Source: Lotus japonicus
Taxonomy: Eukaryota; Streptophyta; Magnoliopsida; Fabales; Fabaceae
Assembly (NCBI RefSeq): GCF_012489685.1
Contig: NC_080046.1
Location: 26,418,223-26,482,222, forward strand
Direction: 5' to 3'
Length of the DNA stretch: 64,000 nt
Made by a program: the position numbers and the translations under genes. Of this stretch, positions 10,339-22,221 are shown piece after piece. Positions within the stretch are counted from its first letter, which is position 1. The number at the start of each line of letters is the position of its first letter. The notes under the pieces are model-generated. The model saw only the letters and a list, made by a program, of their open reading frames with translations. It was not told the DNA's origin and did no database searches.

Positions 10339-13257
10339 TCATCTGCTAAGGGCTTTGTAAAGATATCTGCCCATATGATACTTTACCTCAATTTGTTTTG
10401 CCCTTGAGTGTAAGATAGGATTCTTACTCAGTGAAATTGCAGCAGTGTTATCACAATAGATTGGGATGTTGCTCTCAAGGATTTGATAATCCTCTAGCTG
10501 ATGTTTCATCCAGAGCATCTGAGTGCTGCAAATGGCTGCTGAGATATATTCTGCCTCTGCAGTGGATAGTGCAATGGTTGATTGTCTCTTGCTTGCCCAT
10601 GAGACTAAGTTACTTCCCAGAAATTGACAATATCCAGAAGTGCTTTTTCTCTCAGTTCTATCTCCAGCATAATCAGCATCACAGTAACCTGAAAGCTTAT
10701 ACTTTGATGTTTTCTTATACATCAAGCCAAGGTTAGTGGTACCATTCAGATATCTCAGGATCCTCTTAACAGCAGTTAAGTGGGTTTCCCTCGGATCTGA
10801 TTGGAAACGAGCGCATAGAAGAACACTAAACAGAATATCTGGCCTAGATGCAGTTAAGTATAGAAGTGATCCTATCATACCACGATAGAGCTTCTGACAA
10901 ACTTTACCACTTGCATCTTCTTTCTCCAGGATGCATGTAGGATGCATTGGAGTCTTAGCAATTGTAGATTCTGTCATGTTGAACTTCTTCAGAAGTTCTT
11001 TAGTGTACTTGCTCTGATGGATGTAAGTTCCTTCTGGTGTTTGATCAACTTGTATACCCAGATAGTACTTGAGTTCTCCCATCATACTCATTTCAAATTC
11101 AGCCTGCATCATCTCAGAAAACTCTTTGCATAGAGATGGATTAGCAGATCCAAATATAATATCATCAACATAAATTTGCACAATTAAGATATCATCTTTG
11201 TAAGTTTTGCAAAAAAGAGTTGTATCTACTTTACCCCTTACAAACTTATTTTCCAGAAGGAATGAGTTGAGTCTCTCATACCATGCTTTGGGAGCTTGCT
11301 TCAGACCATAGAGAGATTTCTTCAATTTGAAAACATGGTCAGGGTTCTTCTCATCTTCAAAACCTGGAGGTTGATGAACTTAGACTTCCTCTGAGATGTA
11401 ACCATTTAGGAAGGCACTCTTAACATCCATCTGATGAAGAATTATGTTGTGATTCACTGAGAATGAGATCAGTAGTCTGATAGCTTCCAGTCTTGCTACC
11501 GGAGCAAACGTTTCAGTATATTATATTCCTTCTTGTTGACTGTAGCCTTGAGCAACTAGCCTTGCCTTGTTTTTGACTACATCTCCTTTCTCATTCAGCT
11601 TGTTTCTGAAAACCCATTTGGTTCCAATCACGTGAACGCTTTGAGGTTTCTTCACTAGGCTCCAAACATCATTCTTGGAAAATTGATTCAGTTCTTCTTC
11701 CATAGCCAGAATCCAGTCCTTGTCTTGAAGAGCCTCATCAATTTACTTAGGTTCAATTAAGGACATCAATCCTTTCAGACTGAGCAGAGTCTCTTCAGAG
11801 GGTCTAAAGGCTGATCTGGTTCTGACTGGTTCATCTTTGTTACCCAGAATCAATTCCTTAGGATGAGACGCAGTGATTCTGCTCTTCTTCTGAGGTTGTG
11901 AATCAGAGGGACCAACTTCTTCTGGTTCATCTTCCTCTAGCTCAACTTCCTCCTTCTCGTTGCCACCAAAGCCAACTTCGCCTCTAGGCTTAAGTTTTAG
12001 CTCTTGGAACATACGCCTTTCTCCCGTCATGTGACGCGAGCATCCACTATCCAGATACCATGATTGGTGTTTCAGTGGAGCGATCAAGGATATCTCATTT
12101 TCATCATCTGAGTTAGGATCTTCCTCTGATGCTGATTTAGAGTTAGTTGCATCTTTTGACTCTGCTTCTTTGTCTTTGACAATAGCCATGAGTCCTTGAA
12201 CTTCACCATCAGAGTCAACATCTTCTGACTCTGATTCATCAAAAGTCACCATCAGACTTTTCTTAGTTTTGAAGTGCTTCTTTGGCTTCTTGTCCTTTTT
12301 CAGCTTTGGACAATCACTCTTGTAGTGCCCTGATTCTTTGCATTCAAAACAAGTGACTTCCTTGACTGAGGACTTCTTCTGGCCAGATGAGGATTCAAAC
12401 TTTCCTTTGGCCTTTCCAGAGACTCTGTACTTGCTCTGCCTGTGCTTCCAGATGCGGTTGAGCCTTTTGGAGATCAGAGTTAGCTCATCTTCATCAGAAT
12501 CTTCTGATGCTTCTTCAGATTCTTCTGCTTCAGCTTGGAGAGCTTTCGACTTCTTAGATTTAGACTTCTCAGATTTGGATTTCAAAGCTATAGACTTCTT
12601 CCTCAGATCCTGCATTTCTGAGCGCTTCAGTTCATGACATTTCAGTATGCTGATGAGTTCTTCTAAACTCATATGCTCAACATCTCTTGTAAGCTCTATT
12701 GAAGTCACTAAAGGCATCCAGCTTTCAGGAAGACTTCTAATAACCCTTATGACATGATCTTTTGTAGTGTAGCTTTTGTTGAGAGGTCTTATTCCAGCTA
12801 CAAGCAATTGAAATCTGGAAAACATATCCTCAAAGGACTCGTTAGGTTCCATGATGAAGGATTCATACTTCTGGATCAAGGACAGCACCTTTGATTCTTT
12901 CACCTTCTTGTTTCCTTCATGGAACATTTTCAAGGATTCAAAGATACCCTTGGCAAACTCACGATCTGTAATCTTCTGGTACTCTTCATATGAAATAGCA
13001 CTAAGAAGAATAGCTCTAGCTTTGTGGTGCTGTGAGTAAAGCTTCTTTTGCTCAGCAGTCATCTCTTATCTGGATATCTTCTTGCCATCAGCATCAACTG
13101 GACGCTCATAGCCATCCACAATGATATCCCAGAGATCTGCGTCAAAGCCCAGAAAGAAACTTTCGATTCTGTCTTTCCAATATTCGAACCTTTGACCATC
13201 GAACATAGGAGGCTTTGCATTGTAACCATCTTTTTGCGTTTCACTGGTGGTAGCCAT
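10339..13257 (-). pseudogene. Sirevirus gag-pol remnant, integrase deleted
   Basis: A single frame from ATG 13257 to 10339 is broken by stops at 13068-13066, 11745-11743, 11523-11521 and 11382-11380. Domains in order: UBN2-type gag (13257 to about 12400); a CCHC knuckle, CFECKESGHYKSDC (near 12350); a protease start with the DSGCSRHMTG active-site motif (near 12040); then directly the linker that normally follows integrase; copia RT with YVDDIIFG (near 11165); RNase H with DADYAGD (near 10680) and TAEAEY (near 10555). The protease remainder and the whole integrase are absent. Near 10360 a deletion plus frameshift removes the end of RNase H, although the usual C-terminal words remain in another frame downstream. 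Confidence 0.9.
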
Positions 13258-13329
13258 TTGTTTTTCAGACCGGCCCGGATCATTGAACACTGTTAGGTGT
13301 GGTAATCAGAACTTGCGCTACATACCAAT

Positions 13330-14381
13330 TGAAGGTATGAAAAACGATAGAAAGGGGAGGGGGTTTGAATAGCGTTTTCAGAATAAAACTTCCCACTTAA
13401 GATTTTAACAAATATTTCGAAACACAAGTAAAGAGCTTAAGATAAGAGATGGGAAAAGCACACAAGGATTTTATCCTGGTTCACTTGATGAATCACTCAA
13501 GCTAGTCCAGTCCACCCGTGAAGGTGATTTCTTCCTTCTTAGAATGAAGGCAATTCACTAATCAGAGATTTGTTACAACTGCACTTGAAACCTACAAGTG
13601 ACTAACAATATACTGACTTAGCTCACACTAAGATTCACTCTCTTAGTCTTCTCTAGGATCCGATCAACCTTGATCTCCTAAAGGTAAAAACAAACAACTG
13701 TTTAAAAAATATTGTTTACAATGAGATTGCTTCTGAAAATCTTGTAGTAAACACAATGAATTCGATGAAGAAAGATTGCTAAGAAGATTTGAATATTGCT
13801 TGTGCGTATAAGTTTCTTTGACAGCATCTTTCAGTCTTCAGCCTCTATATATACTCCAAGGATTAGGGTTTGAACATTGCATGAGAATGCTACCGTTGGA
13901 GGGCAGATCTGGGAAGCATGGATCCTCTGACCATTGTAGCTTCTGATTCTGAACTCAGAGGAGAAGTACTTGGTCTTTAGAGCCAGTTTGCTTCTGGACT
14001 TCAGAGACTTCACTTTTCAGCTTCTGGATCTTCAGAGTCTTCTAAACCATCAGAGCTTCTGAGCCTTCAGAGTGTCTGGGTTATCAGAACGTCTGGATCT
14101 TCAGAACTTCAAGTGAGTTGAGTCCACATCAGAGCTTGACTATCTTCAGATCTTCTGAAGCTTTTTTACTGTTCAGTTTGAACATAGAGATTGCGAAAGC
14201 GTTGCTAGGGTCACTCTTTAAGCAAAGTGCTTCTGATTTGTGTGAGATTATATCAAGGTCAGAGCCTGTCATGAACACACTCAGAAAACACGTTAGAGTA
14301 CCATAATTGTTCATACTAAAACGTTAACTTGTAATCATCAAAACATAGAGTTGTACTACATGATCAAAACTTGATCTTACA
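13330..14381 (-). repeat. Sirevirus 5' LTR (1,052 bp)
   Basis: Matches 4452-5669 apart from substitutions and the roughly 165-bp deletion near 13914. A minus-strand TATATATA (13853-13846) is the probable core promoter of the element. Both LTRs contain many short 'TCAGAG' and 'CTTCAGA' words. Confidence 0.9.
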
Positions 14382-14966
14382 ACCTCTTCAAGTTGCCATC
14401 CACTCCGCTCAATTACTATATTAACTTTGTCTATTATATGTATCACTCCTTCCAATTATGCTGCATATGTGTGTTTTTCCATAATTTTTTATGTCAAAAA
14501 CACCTCACATGGAAGCTAAAAGGATCTGGGGCCTGGGCTATAGAATTAAAATGATACAGATCGCTCAAAAAGAAGAATGAGACAGTTTAAAAAATTATTT
14601 GCTGATGAAGCTTTGTAGGAGAAACAATGGATTAAAAGAACACAAATTTACAAAGCAATGATGAGAAGAAAATCGATCCATGTCAAAATCTCATTAGTGG
14701 AATTATCAAATTGGATAGTAAATGGAGGGTTTTCTCACCGGAGATCAAATCTAAGCGAAATTAAGAAAACTTTCTTTGTCATCACTGTGTGAATAGAGGT
14801 GACAATTTGGAGAAACAAAACTCGGAGCAATTGCAAGATATGAGAAGAACAGGTCACGTGATGATGAATTATATGTTAATCACAACCGTTAAGTTTTACT
14901 AAAATGAAGGGTTAGGATGCGGAGTAAGTTTGAAGAGTTACTCCTAAAGTAAACGGAGCCCTCCTC

Positions 14967-15249
14967 TTAATTAAAATACATATGTAATTAAGAATAAAAT
15001 GTAAAATACTAATCTCGAAGTGGAATATGAAGAATATTGCAAACAGTCTTAGATGAGAGAACTTGCCACACTACAATGCAACAAAATACAAAATAAAAAT
15101 AATGAATTTTTAAGTAAAAGGAAATAAGACAAGATTTTTTTTTTAAGTGGGAAATAAGACAAGATATATCAAATAATAACCTTAAAGAATCTTGTAACAT
15201 GCATTCACTAACATGTGAAAGTGAATCAATTGGAAAAATGTACTTATAT
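14967..15249. other. Short AT-rich spacer
   Basis: No gene or element end seen. It contains a duplicated 'gaaataagacaagat' phrase near 15120 and 15150. Confidence 0.4.
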
Positions 15250-15823
15250 AAGTTAGCGAGACCATAATTGTCGGTATCCTACCAACGACTATGGACTATG
15301 ATTTTAAAATTTAATGTCGGTCTTATCCGTAAGTACTACTTCTCCAATGATTTAAAACCGTCGGCCTCAAAACATTTGGATCAAATTTGAGCGGGAGCTG
15401 TTACTGCCTATAGGTTACCTACGGTCTTAAACCTGACGGCCTCAAAACATTTGGATCAAATTTGAGCGGGAGCTGTTACTGCCTATAGGTTACCTACGGT
15501 CTTAAACCGTTGATAAAATGTGTCCAATCTTCGGCGCGAACAACTCGCATTCAAATATTTTTTCCTCCAATTTTAGCGATGGTATGATTTTAAACCGTCC
15601 CTAAATTGGAGAATTTTTCACCAGCCAAAGGAGTTGATTTCCCGCTATATTACCGATAGTTAATTCGTCGGTATTACCGGCACCAAATATTTCCGCCAAA
15701 TCTTATAACTTACTGAGCATTAAATTCATCAAAATTTTATGCTTCTTTTTTCCGCCCCCGAAAATGAAGTTGTCGATTTTCCATTGATAAAAACCGTTGC
15801 TGTAGAGCTATTTTCTTATAGTG
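15250..15823 (-). mobile_element. CACTA (En/Spm) terminus, truncated
   Basis: The right border read on the minus strand begins CACTATAAGAAAATAGCTC (from 15823), a typical CACTA terminal inverted repeat. Inside are subterminal words such as 'taccgtcgg' and 'cggtcttaaacc'. No matching left terminus is seen, so the element is truncated. A 75-bp block is tandemly duplicated inside (15362-15433 and 15437-15508). No transposase sequence remains. Confidence 0.65.
15362..15508. repeat. 75-bp tandem duplication in the CACTA fragment
   Basis: Two virtually identical copies (15362-15433 and 15437-15508), each running from CGGCCTCAAAAC to GGTCTTAAACC. The near identity implies that the duplication is young compared with the surrounding decay. 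Confidence 0.9.
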
Positions 15824-18396
15824 AATGTTCAAAACGAGATGTCTAAATTCGAGTAGTTCCTACTGATGTTCTCAAAAGTGGATGGACTAAATCTCAGCCA
15901 AAGATCAGGTGGAATTGTCCCAATATGTGAGTTGCTGGTTATTGAACATCCACTGCTAAAAGCCTCAACTTTCATGTAGTATGCAATCATCAATTCTAGT
16001 TGTTTTTCAAGCAGAGTTAGGTGGAAGTGAAAGAAGAAATTGTTGAGTTGTGATTTTAGTGATTTAGGAAGGGATATGGTATGTGTGAGCAAGATGTGAC
16101 ACCCTAATTGGGGCCTAGGTTGGGCGAAATGAGGGTTCTAAGTGGGTGACGTTGAAAGTTGGGCTACCTTTTTCGTGAAATATTTGAGAGCAGTGAACAC
16201 CTCATTTTTAGAATCATGTTGGTCATGTCTACACATAACTGGAGTGAGCTTCCCATTTATGGAAGCCGGCATATTTGAGTGGGAATCTGGCTTGAGAAAT
16301 TTAGTGCAAAGAATGAAAGCACCAATTAATAGTATAAAATAGCTTATCCAAGCCTAAGAATTTTTTTTTTTTTGAACGACAAGCGTAAGAACTCTAAATG
16401 TATGAAAGAGAGGAAAAGATAAAACAAAATTGAAGAGCGAACAACACAATTTTCTCCTTGCTTTTCATTTTAATTTGTATAGGTCTTCCTTGTATTTATG
16501 GTAGGCTCCTTGGAGTGAGGAGAGCTTATACTTGTCAGAAATCTAAAACATATTTTAGGCCCAAAGGGTCCAAAAGATATAGGTTTCAAAATCAAATAAA
16601 AACAATAAAATACTTTTTTTTTTGTCAGAAATACTTCTATATAAATATAATTTACTAGCCACTTGGGCTCATTAACGCTTTTGTTGGGCCTTTTAGTAGT
16701 GCCAAATGCGCTACCAGTGAACCACATTATAGTGTTACCTACATTATTTTCTTTTATGCTAAAAAGTTGAGGTGAGAGGACAATGCCCTAGTCCAAAGGT
16801 GGAAGATGTCAAACCTAAATAGCACTTACATAAAACTTACATTTTCTTTTTTATCAACCAAAGAAATGCATTAAAGGGAATACAATGGGTACTCCAACCC
16901 TTAATATATAGATTAGAAAGATAAGAAAGATATGAATAAAGGATAAATAAGGCTACAGAAAGATAAAGAGCTCAGAAAATCAGGATGATCTCAGTTTTGT
17001 TGCTTGAGACAGATGAGAAAAACAATCCAATTGTAAAACTTACATTTACCTCACATTAAAAGGAATAACTGGATTTCAAACTTGCAACGTGTGAGGTATG
17101 AGACTATGTCATGTTCCACTACTATACCAACCCGTTGAGGTTGTTACCCACATTATTTTGTTTCTACGATTTATGAGAGTGATAAAGGGGGAAAAAAATC
17201 AAACGCCCCATGTCTCGGCCATATGGACTCCATAAAGTATTCTACACCACCTCAGGTATGCAACAGATCAAAATTTCCTTGCCGGATATGTCTCATTCAT
17301 CATCAGATATTCCTGGGTTGAATCGTATCAGGTCACATTATTTACCAGATTTCATTTAGCTTATAGCATTATAGTATTCTATATAGGCAGACAAAATAAA
17401 CCGGTGAATAAATAAGCATATCATATATATTAGCAAAAAAATATGGTGTTGTTTGACTCTTTCTTTTCTAAACGAAAACAAGGTATGGACAATTTAAAGT
17501 GGTGGACACATGTAGAATCCTAGACGGTGGCAAATTAAGCGGTATGGGATGGTAGATGGAGATCATGTATCTATCTATCTTATATCTAATCTCTAATAAC
17601 CTGTGCAGTGTGTACCAACTTCGTCTGGTAGCTAGTTAATTTCACGTGAAATGGCGTCATTTTCTGCTTGGCTTCACATCTTAATAGTAGCAAAGGAAAA
17701 AACCCCATCCCCTGCTAATTCAACGCAAGCCATATGCTTGATAAAAAAGCCCTCAATCATTCATCAGAATGCTACCTAATGCTCTGTTTGATCCCCTGTT
17801 TCTTTCGTTGTGTTCGGAAGCAAGGGTCTCCTTACACAAAGAAAATTGATAAACTACAATTACATAAGTTATATACTTATATGTTCGATCGAAGAGTATC
17901 AACTAACGCAAAGGTGCATGCGTTGGATGTGATCAAGTGAAACATTATATGGATGAGATGTTACATATTGCTTACTAATGAGTTAAAAAATAAATTACTT
18001 CTTTCCATGTGAAAATAAGAGATGATTTTTTAAGGAGAAAGTTGAGTTAGAGCCTTCGAGGGAGAGAGTCAGAGAGGATCAATCTTGTTTCTTAGGGAAT
18101 AGTAATATAGGGAAGAGATGAAAACAAGTTGAATTGAATGACTCACTATCTTTGGTTTAGTACGTCTTCCTTTTTTTAATTTTTTAGGAAATCTTTGTGT
18201 AGTCTTTTTAATTTGAAGAGAGAGAGAGTGTAAAAGTTTTAATCAGACCGGACTAGCTGGTTCGATCAAAACTATGAAATTGATCGGTTCAGTCCTCTCT
18301 TTTAATCGAATTTGTTAAAAATCGTAGGAAAACTGGTATAATTGTTCAAAAACTTGTTACAACCGATGAAGTCTATTTTATGTTTTTTTACCTTAT
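15824..18396. other. Gene-poor region with a LINE tail fragment
   Basis: No ORF of interest. At about 16844-17030 the minus strand ends in 'atgcatttctttggttgat' followed by A, which I recognise as the 3' end of a plant L1-type LINE, here 5'-truncated. The rest is AT-rich with T-runs (16361, 16615). Confidence 0.45.
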
Positions 18397-19038
18397 TAGG
18401 GCTCACATGGGTTGGGTTTGATGGACTTTCAGGCTAATCAGGATCCGAACCGATCAAAACTGTTTCGATTGGTTTGGGTTGGATTTCGTGAATTTTCACC
18501 TACGAACCCGAACCAACCCAATCCGACAATTATCGGGTTCGTTTGGATTGATTGATTGGATCGCTAAATTAAAATAAAAATAAATTTGGAATATTGAAAA
18601 ATATTAAAAAACAAGTACTACAAGTCTTTAACATGCAATTACTTCATAAGTTCATAAATATCGTCTACACACATCTATATAACAACAAATAACTAAGCAA
18701 GTACTTCAAGTCTTTAAATATGACAAATAATTACAAACAAATTAGTCTTCATGTCTCCTAAAAATCACTCAAGTAGTAGAACTCCAAGTCTCCATAAATT
18801 ACATACCCTACTAGTAGGTTAGGTAAAAATTAAAATTATTAAAAATATATATTAAATAATATATTTATTATTTTGTGATTGGATTTCGGGTTGGGTTGGA
18901 TGGATTATTATGGAATCCGATATCCAATCCAAAGATGATTGGATTGTAATAAAATTGATCTGACGGACCTGCAATTTTACCATTGGATTGGATTAGATTG
19001 GATGGTTCATTGGGTTAACCCGGTCATGTGCACCCCTA
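18397..19038. mobile_element. hAT-type MITE (about 640 bp)
   Basis: The left end TAGGGCTCACATGGGTTGGG (18397) and the right end read inversely (TAGGGGTGCACATGACCGGG from 19038) are imperfect terminal inverted repeats of the TAGGGGTG class found in plant hAT MITEs. The interior repeats 'ggattggattgg'-type words in both orientations. The 8-bp flanks (TACCTTAT and TAACGTAA) agree at only five positions, so the TSD is decayed or the borders are slightly off. No transposase. Confidence 0.5.
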
Positions 19039-19771
19039 TAACGTAACTTACCATGATGCACCATGTTCCTTAAAGTGATTAAGTGAATGTTAAAAATCTA
19101 TATATTGAAGGTTTAAAATTTGACTTTCTGACATATTTAAAATTAAAAATCGTAGTGTGTATTAACTTTTGTTATACACACACACACGATAGAAAATATT
19201 TTTATTGCCTGCCGGTTCGATCATGGTTTGATCATGATCTGACCATTACTCAATCGGTTAAATGGTCGGTCTAATTTGAAAAAGATTATTTTATTTTCTC
19301 TCCATTATTATCGTACATATAAATATTTATATATTTTAGATAAAAATGTCGTTTCATAAAAAGTAATATTTTCAATGGTCTACAAAGGTGGGGTTTAATA
19401 ACTAAGTGATTTGACAATCCAGAAATTAAATATTTTTTGTGATTATAAAAATGGTAGAACGAAGAGAAAATACACCTAGACTACCGAATAGGGTGTCTGA
19501 CATCCATAAAATAAATAACTGGTATAAATCAACAACAAAAATGTTTCATAGACATTTTCTTTTTCTCAATATTCAATAGACACATTGCATAGTCACGATT
19601 TTCACACCGGGGAACCAAGGATCAAACAAAGCATTTTTGTGTGCATGTTTGAAGACATTATAGAAAATTACTGTAAAGTCAAATGTCCATCACAATTATA
19701 TATTAGTATAATTGTAACAAAAAAAAATGTAACCAAAAAAAATATATTAGTGTAATTTCTATTGTGTATCC
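19039..19771. other. AT-rich spacer left of the gypsy element
   Basis: No gene seen. A short (CA)n run lies at 19176-19186. The last five bases, TATCC (19767-19771), are the TSD of the following element. Confidence 0.5.
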
Positions 19772-20463
19772 TGTAAGACCTGGATTTTCAGAACAAGTTA
19801 AGTTTCCGACTCACACGTAGAATCAGTGTAAGCGTGACAGGAGTTTGACATTTGAGAAAGATTAATGAAGAAGAAAGTTCAGGAATTGCTTGAGGAATGT
19901 TGCGTAGTTGTTTTCGGAGTTAGTGCGAGTCGTCTGCACACCTGCCTTATGGCGAGCGTGTCCAGAATAGGCTATTTCGCTCTTAAAGCAACGTTTTGAG
20001 TGAGATTTCGAACTCTCGGAAAATTTAAAGATTCTCTTTATTTTTCCATCGACCAGCGTTTCATTTCGGAACTCTGGACTGTACGCACGATAGGTTTCAC
20101 TTTCCGGAAGCTCGACGACTCTAATTTCTTTGCTTTGAAACCCTAATTTTGAGCGAAGGATGATGACTTTTTCTATTCTGGACTTCTAACGAAGATTCCG
20201 TCCGCGCTGCCAGATTTGTTTCAACATTTCCAATTTTTTTTCTGTTGGAAGTTTTGTCGTCTGAGCATCACAGCAAAAAGTAGTTTTTCGGGACAGACTA
20301 ACTTACACCGCTTTTGGCGTTTTGGATATCGTTTTTCCCAAATCTTAGATAATTGTTTTGAGTTCTGGAATTCCGACGCCAGAATCTCTCTTAGAATTCC
20401 TTGGTGAACGTGCTGCAAAAATCGGAATCGCGAAATTTTCATTTTCCCGCGATTTCGCCTGCC

Positions 20464-20472
20464 TATAAATAG
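20464..20472 (+). promoter_or_regulatory. TATA box in the gypsy 5' LTR
   Basis: TATAAATAG in a GC-richer context, conserved in the other LTR (28468-28476). It predicts a leader of nearly 3 kb before gag. Confidence 0.6.
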
Positions 20473-21886
20473 CTCGAAAAGCAAAAATTCCTTCATTTTC
20501 TTCCTATTGTGGCCGAATTTCGTGGAGAGCAAGGGGGGAGGAGATTTTCGCGAAAACTTGACTGATCTTCGTGCAGTTCGTCCCTACTTCTAGGTATCGA
20601 GGTAACTAACACGATTCCTACCTCTGATTGTTGTTTCTGTTGCGTTTCTGAAGTCGTTTCTGTGCTCACAGTTTTGAGCTTTTTCTAAAATTGTCCGTTT
20701 TCTTCGATTTCTTGCTTGGGTTATGTTCTCTAGGTTCCCATGAGCCTAAAACCTCTGTCAGTAAACGCTGATTGTGATCCAGTTGTTCAGGATCTGAAAA
20801 ACTGTTTCAAAACCCTTTTTGCTCACATTTCGAAACTTTATTGTCGAAAAGACTTAATCTGACTTCGTGCCTTTAGGATTTGTTGTCACGGATGTCATGA
20901 GGATCGTTGTTGTCAAATTTGTTTTCAGAACTGATAACTTTGAAGTTTTGAGCCTTTATTTTGGACCAAAATGCCCCTGGATAGTCATATTTCGACCCGA
21001 TTGTCCGAAAATTGTTCCGACAGTTTCTTTGCCTTAGTTTTATCCTAAAACTACCTTGTGAATTGATTTGATCAAAGAAAAAGAGCCGAAGCCCTTTTTC
21101 CTTTGAGGCCGTGGACTATTTCCTTTAGGGGGGAGTTTTTCGGTTTCGAAAACTTGTCTTTTCATACCTGATTGTCCTATTCTGAAGCTTTAATGCTTTG
21201 TCTATCGTTTATGTATTGTTTTGCGATCGAACTAATCGATTTTGTTTGGATTCTGCTTTGTTTTTCTCCGAGGTTCAGTTGAGGGAACTTTGGAAGACTC
21301 AGAGCAATTGTTTGAGGAGAACTTTGTTTGCGAAGCAGGAACAGCTCGAGGTTAGGGCAACTTACATATATATTAGCTATGATTGCATGATAGGCATCGA
21401 TAAATTCGACTTATGCTTTGCTATGATATTGATTATGATGATGGTTTATTGTTATGAATGTTTTCATAACTTATGATGTGATGTTGTGTTGAATTGAGCG
21501 TTTTGACGCGACTTCGGAGTGGAGATTCATTGATCTGGTGATCTTTGATATTTTGGGTTGGATGAGCAACCCTAGGCAAGTCCAAATGAGGGGTTTGAGA
21601 CCTAGCCTGGTTGGTATTTGTTGGTTTACTTAGACTTTCCCCGGGAAACTTCTTTTGGGTGGTTGGTTTTCGGAAAACGTAGAAGGATTATAATTTCGAA
21701 AACTAAAGACTTGGGAAACCTAGATTTTGAGAAATAAACTCATAACCTGACTAATCTGATTTGAAATCATTTTTATTAATGTTTAAGTATAGGAAAACTG
21801 AAGGGGAAAATATTTACGAAAGACGGGGAAAAGTCGACCTTTGTTGTGAGTTAATGGAATTGGGGAAAGCCACTAAGGTGAGCTAT

Positions 21887-22135
21887 GGTGATGATTGAAA
21901 GTCACCGAGTACTTTACGTACTCTTGTTGATGGGGTTGTGTTGTATTGACCGACATTAATCCCTTGGGTTCTCTTGTTGTTGGAGCGGTGTTGTATTGAC
22001 CGACACTTAGCGCTCTTGTTGTTTGGGCTGTGTTGTATTGACCGACACTAGACCCTTGTGTATTCTTGTTGGTGGAGTTGTGTTGTATTGACCGACACTT
22101 ACTCCGAGTTGTGTTGTATTGACCGACACTAACTC
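21887..22135 (+). repeat. Hairpin array A in the gypsy LTR
   Basis: Five copies of GTGTTG-TATTGAC-CGACAY form a 6-bp stem with a U.G pair and a constant 7-nt loop. Each is enclosed by a different outer stem: GGGGTT/AATCCC (21932-21963), GAGCG/CGCTC (21983-22015), GGGCT/AG(A)CCC (22025-22055), GGAGT/ACTCC (22074-22105), GAGTT/AACTC (22106-22135). Two further hairpins precede them: GGTGA/TCACC (21887-21906) and GAGTAC/GTACTC (21907-21923). The same array is in the other LTR at 29890-30138. Confidence 0.8.
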
Positions 22136-22221
22136 ATGGGTTTGTTGAGATTGGGTTGTGAGCTAAACACTTTCGTGGTAAGGGCGATTCGTTGTTTGGC
22201 TAACCACGTTGCATTCAATCG

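Larger units (their letters stand above)
4452..14381 (-). mobile_element. Sirevirus (Ty1/copia) LTR retrotransposon, defective
   Basis: Minus-strand element bounded by LTRs 14381-13330 (5') and 5669-4452 (3'), each TG...CA. Flanking pentamers ATCTC (4447-4451) and ACCTC (14382-14386) are a TSD with one mismatch. Order on the minus strand: 5' LTR, partial primer binding site (TGGTAT from 13327), gag, protease stub, RT, RNase H, envelope-like ORF, antisense ORF, repeated polypurine tracts, 3' LTR. That order and the envelope-like ORF identify the Sirevirus genus. The integrase is deleted and gag-pol has four in-frame stops, so it cannot move by itself. Confidence 0.9.
4266..14966. mobile_element. 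Mutator-type MITE split by a nested Sirevirus
   Basis: The left end (4266-4350, starting GAGGAGGGCTCC) is the inverted complement of the right end (about 14880-14966, ending GGAGCCCTCCTC); roughly 85 bp match with some substitutions. Flanks TTAATTAAT (4257-4265) and TTAATTAAA (14967-14975) form a 9-bp TSD with one mismatch, as expected for Mutator-like elements. Without the Sirevirus at 4452-14381 the element would be about 770 bp. It shows no transposase ORF, so it is non-autonomous. Confidence 0.7.

Noticed and set aside
19176..19186. CA microsatellite
   Set aside because: Too short to be worth a separate feature.
20221..20532. 103-aa minus-strand ORF repeated in both LTRs
   Set aside because: It is identical in both copies only because the LTRs are; it overlaps the TATA box region and has no family features.
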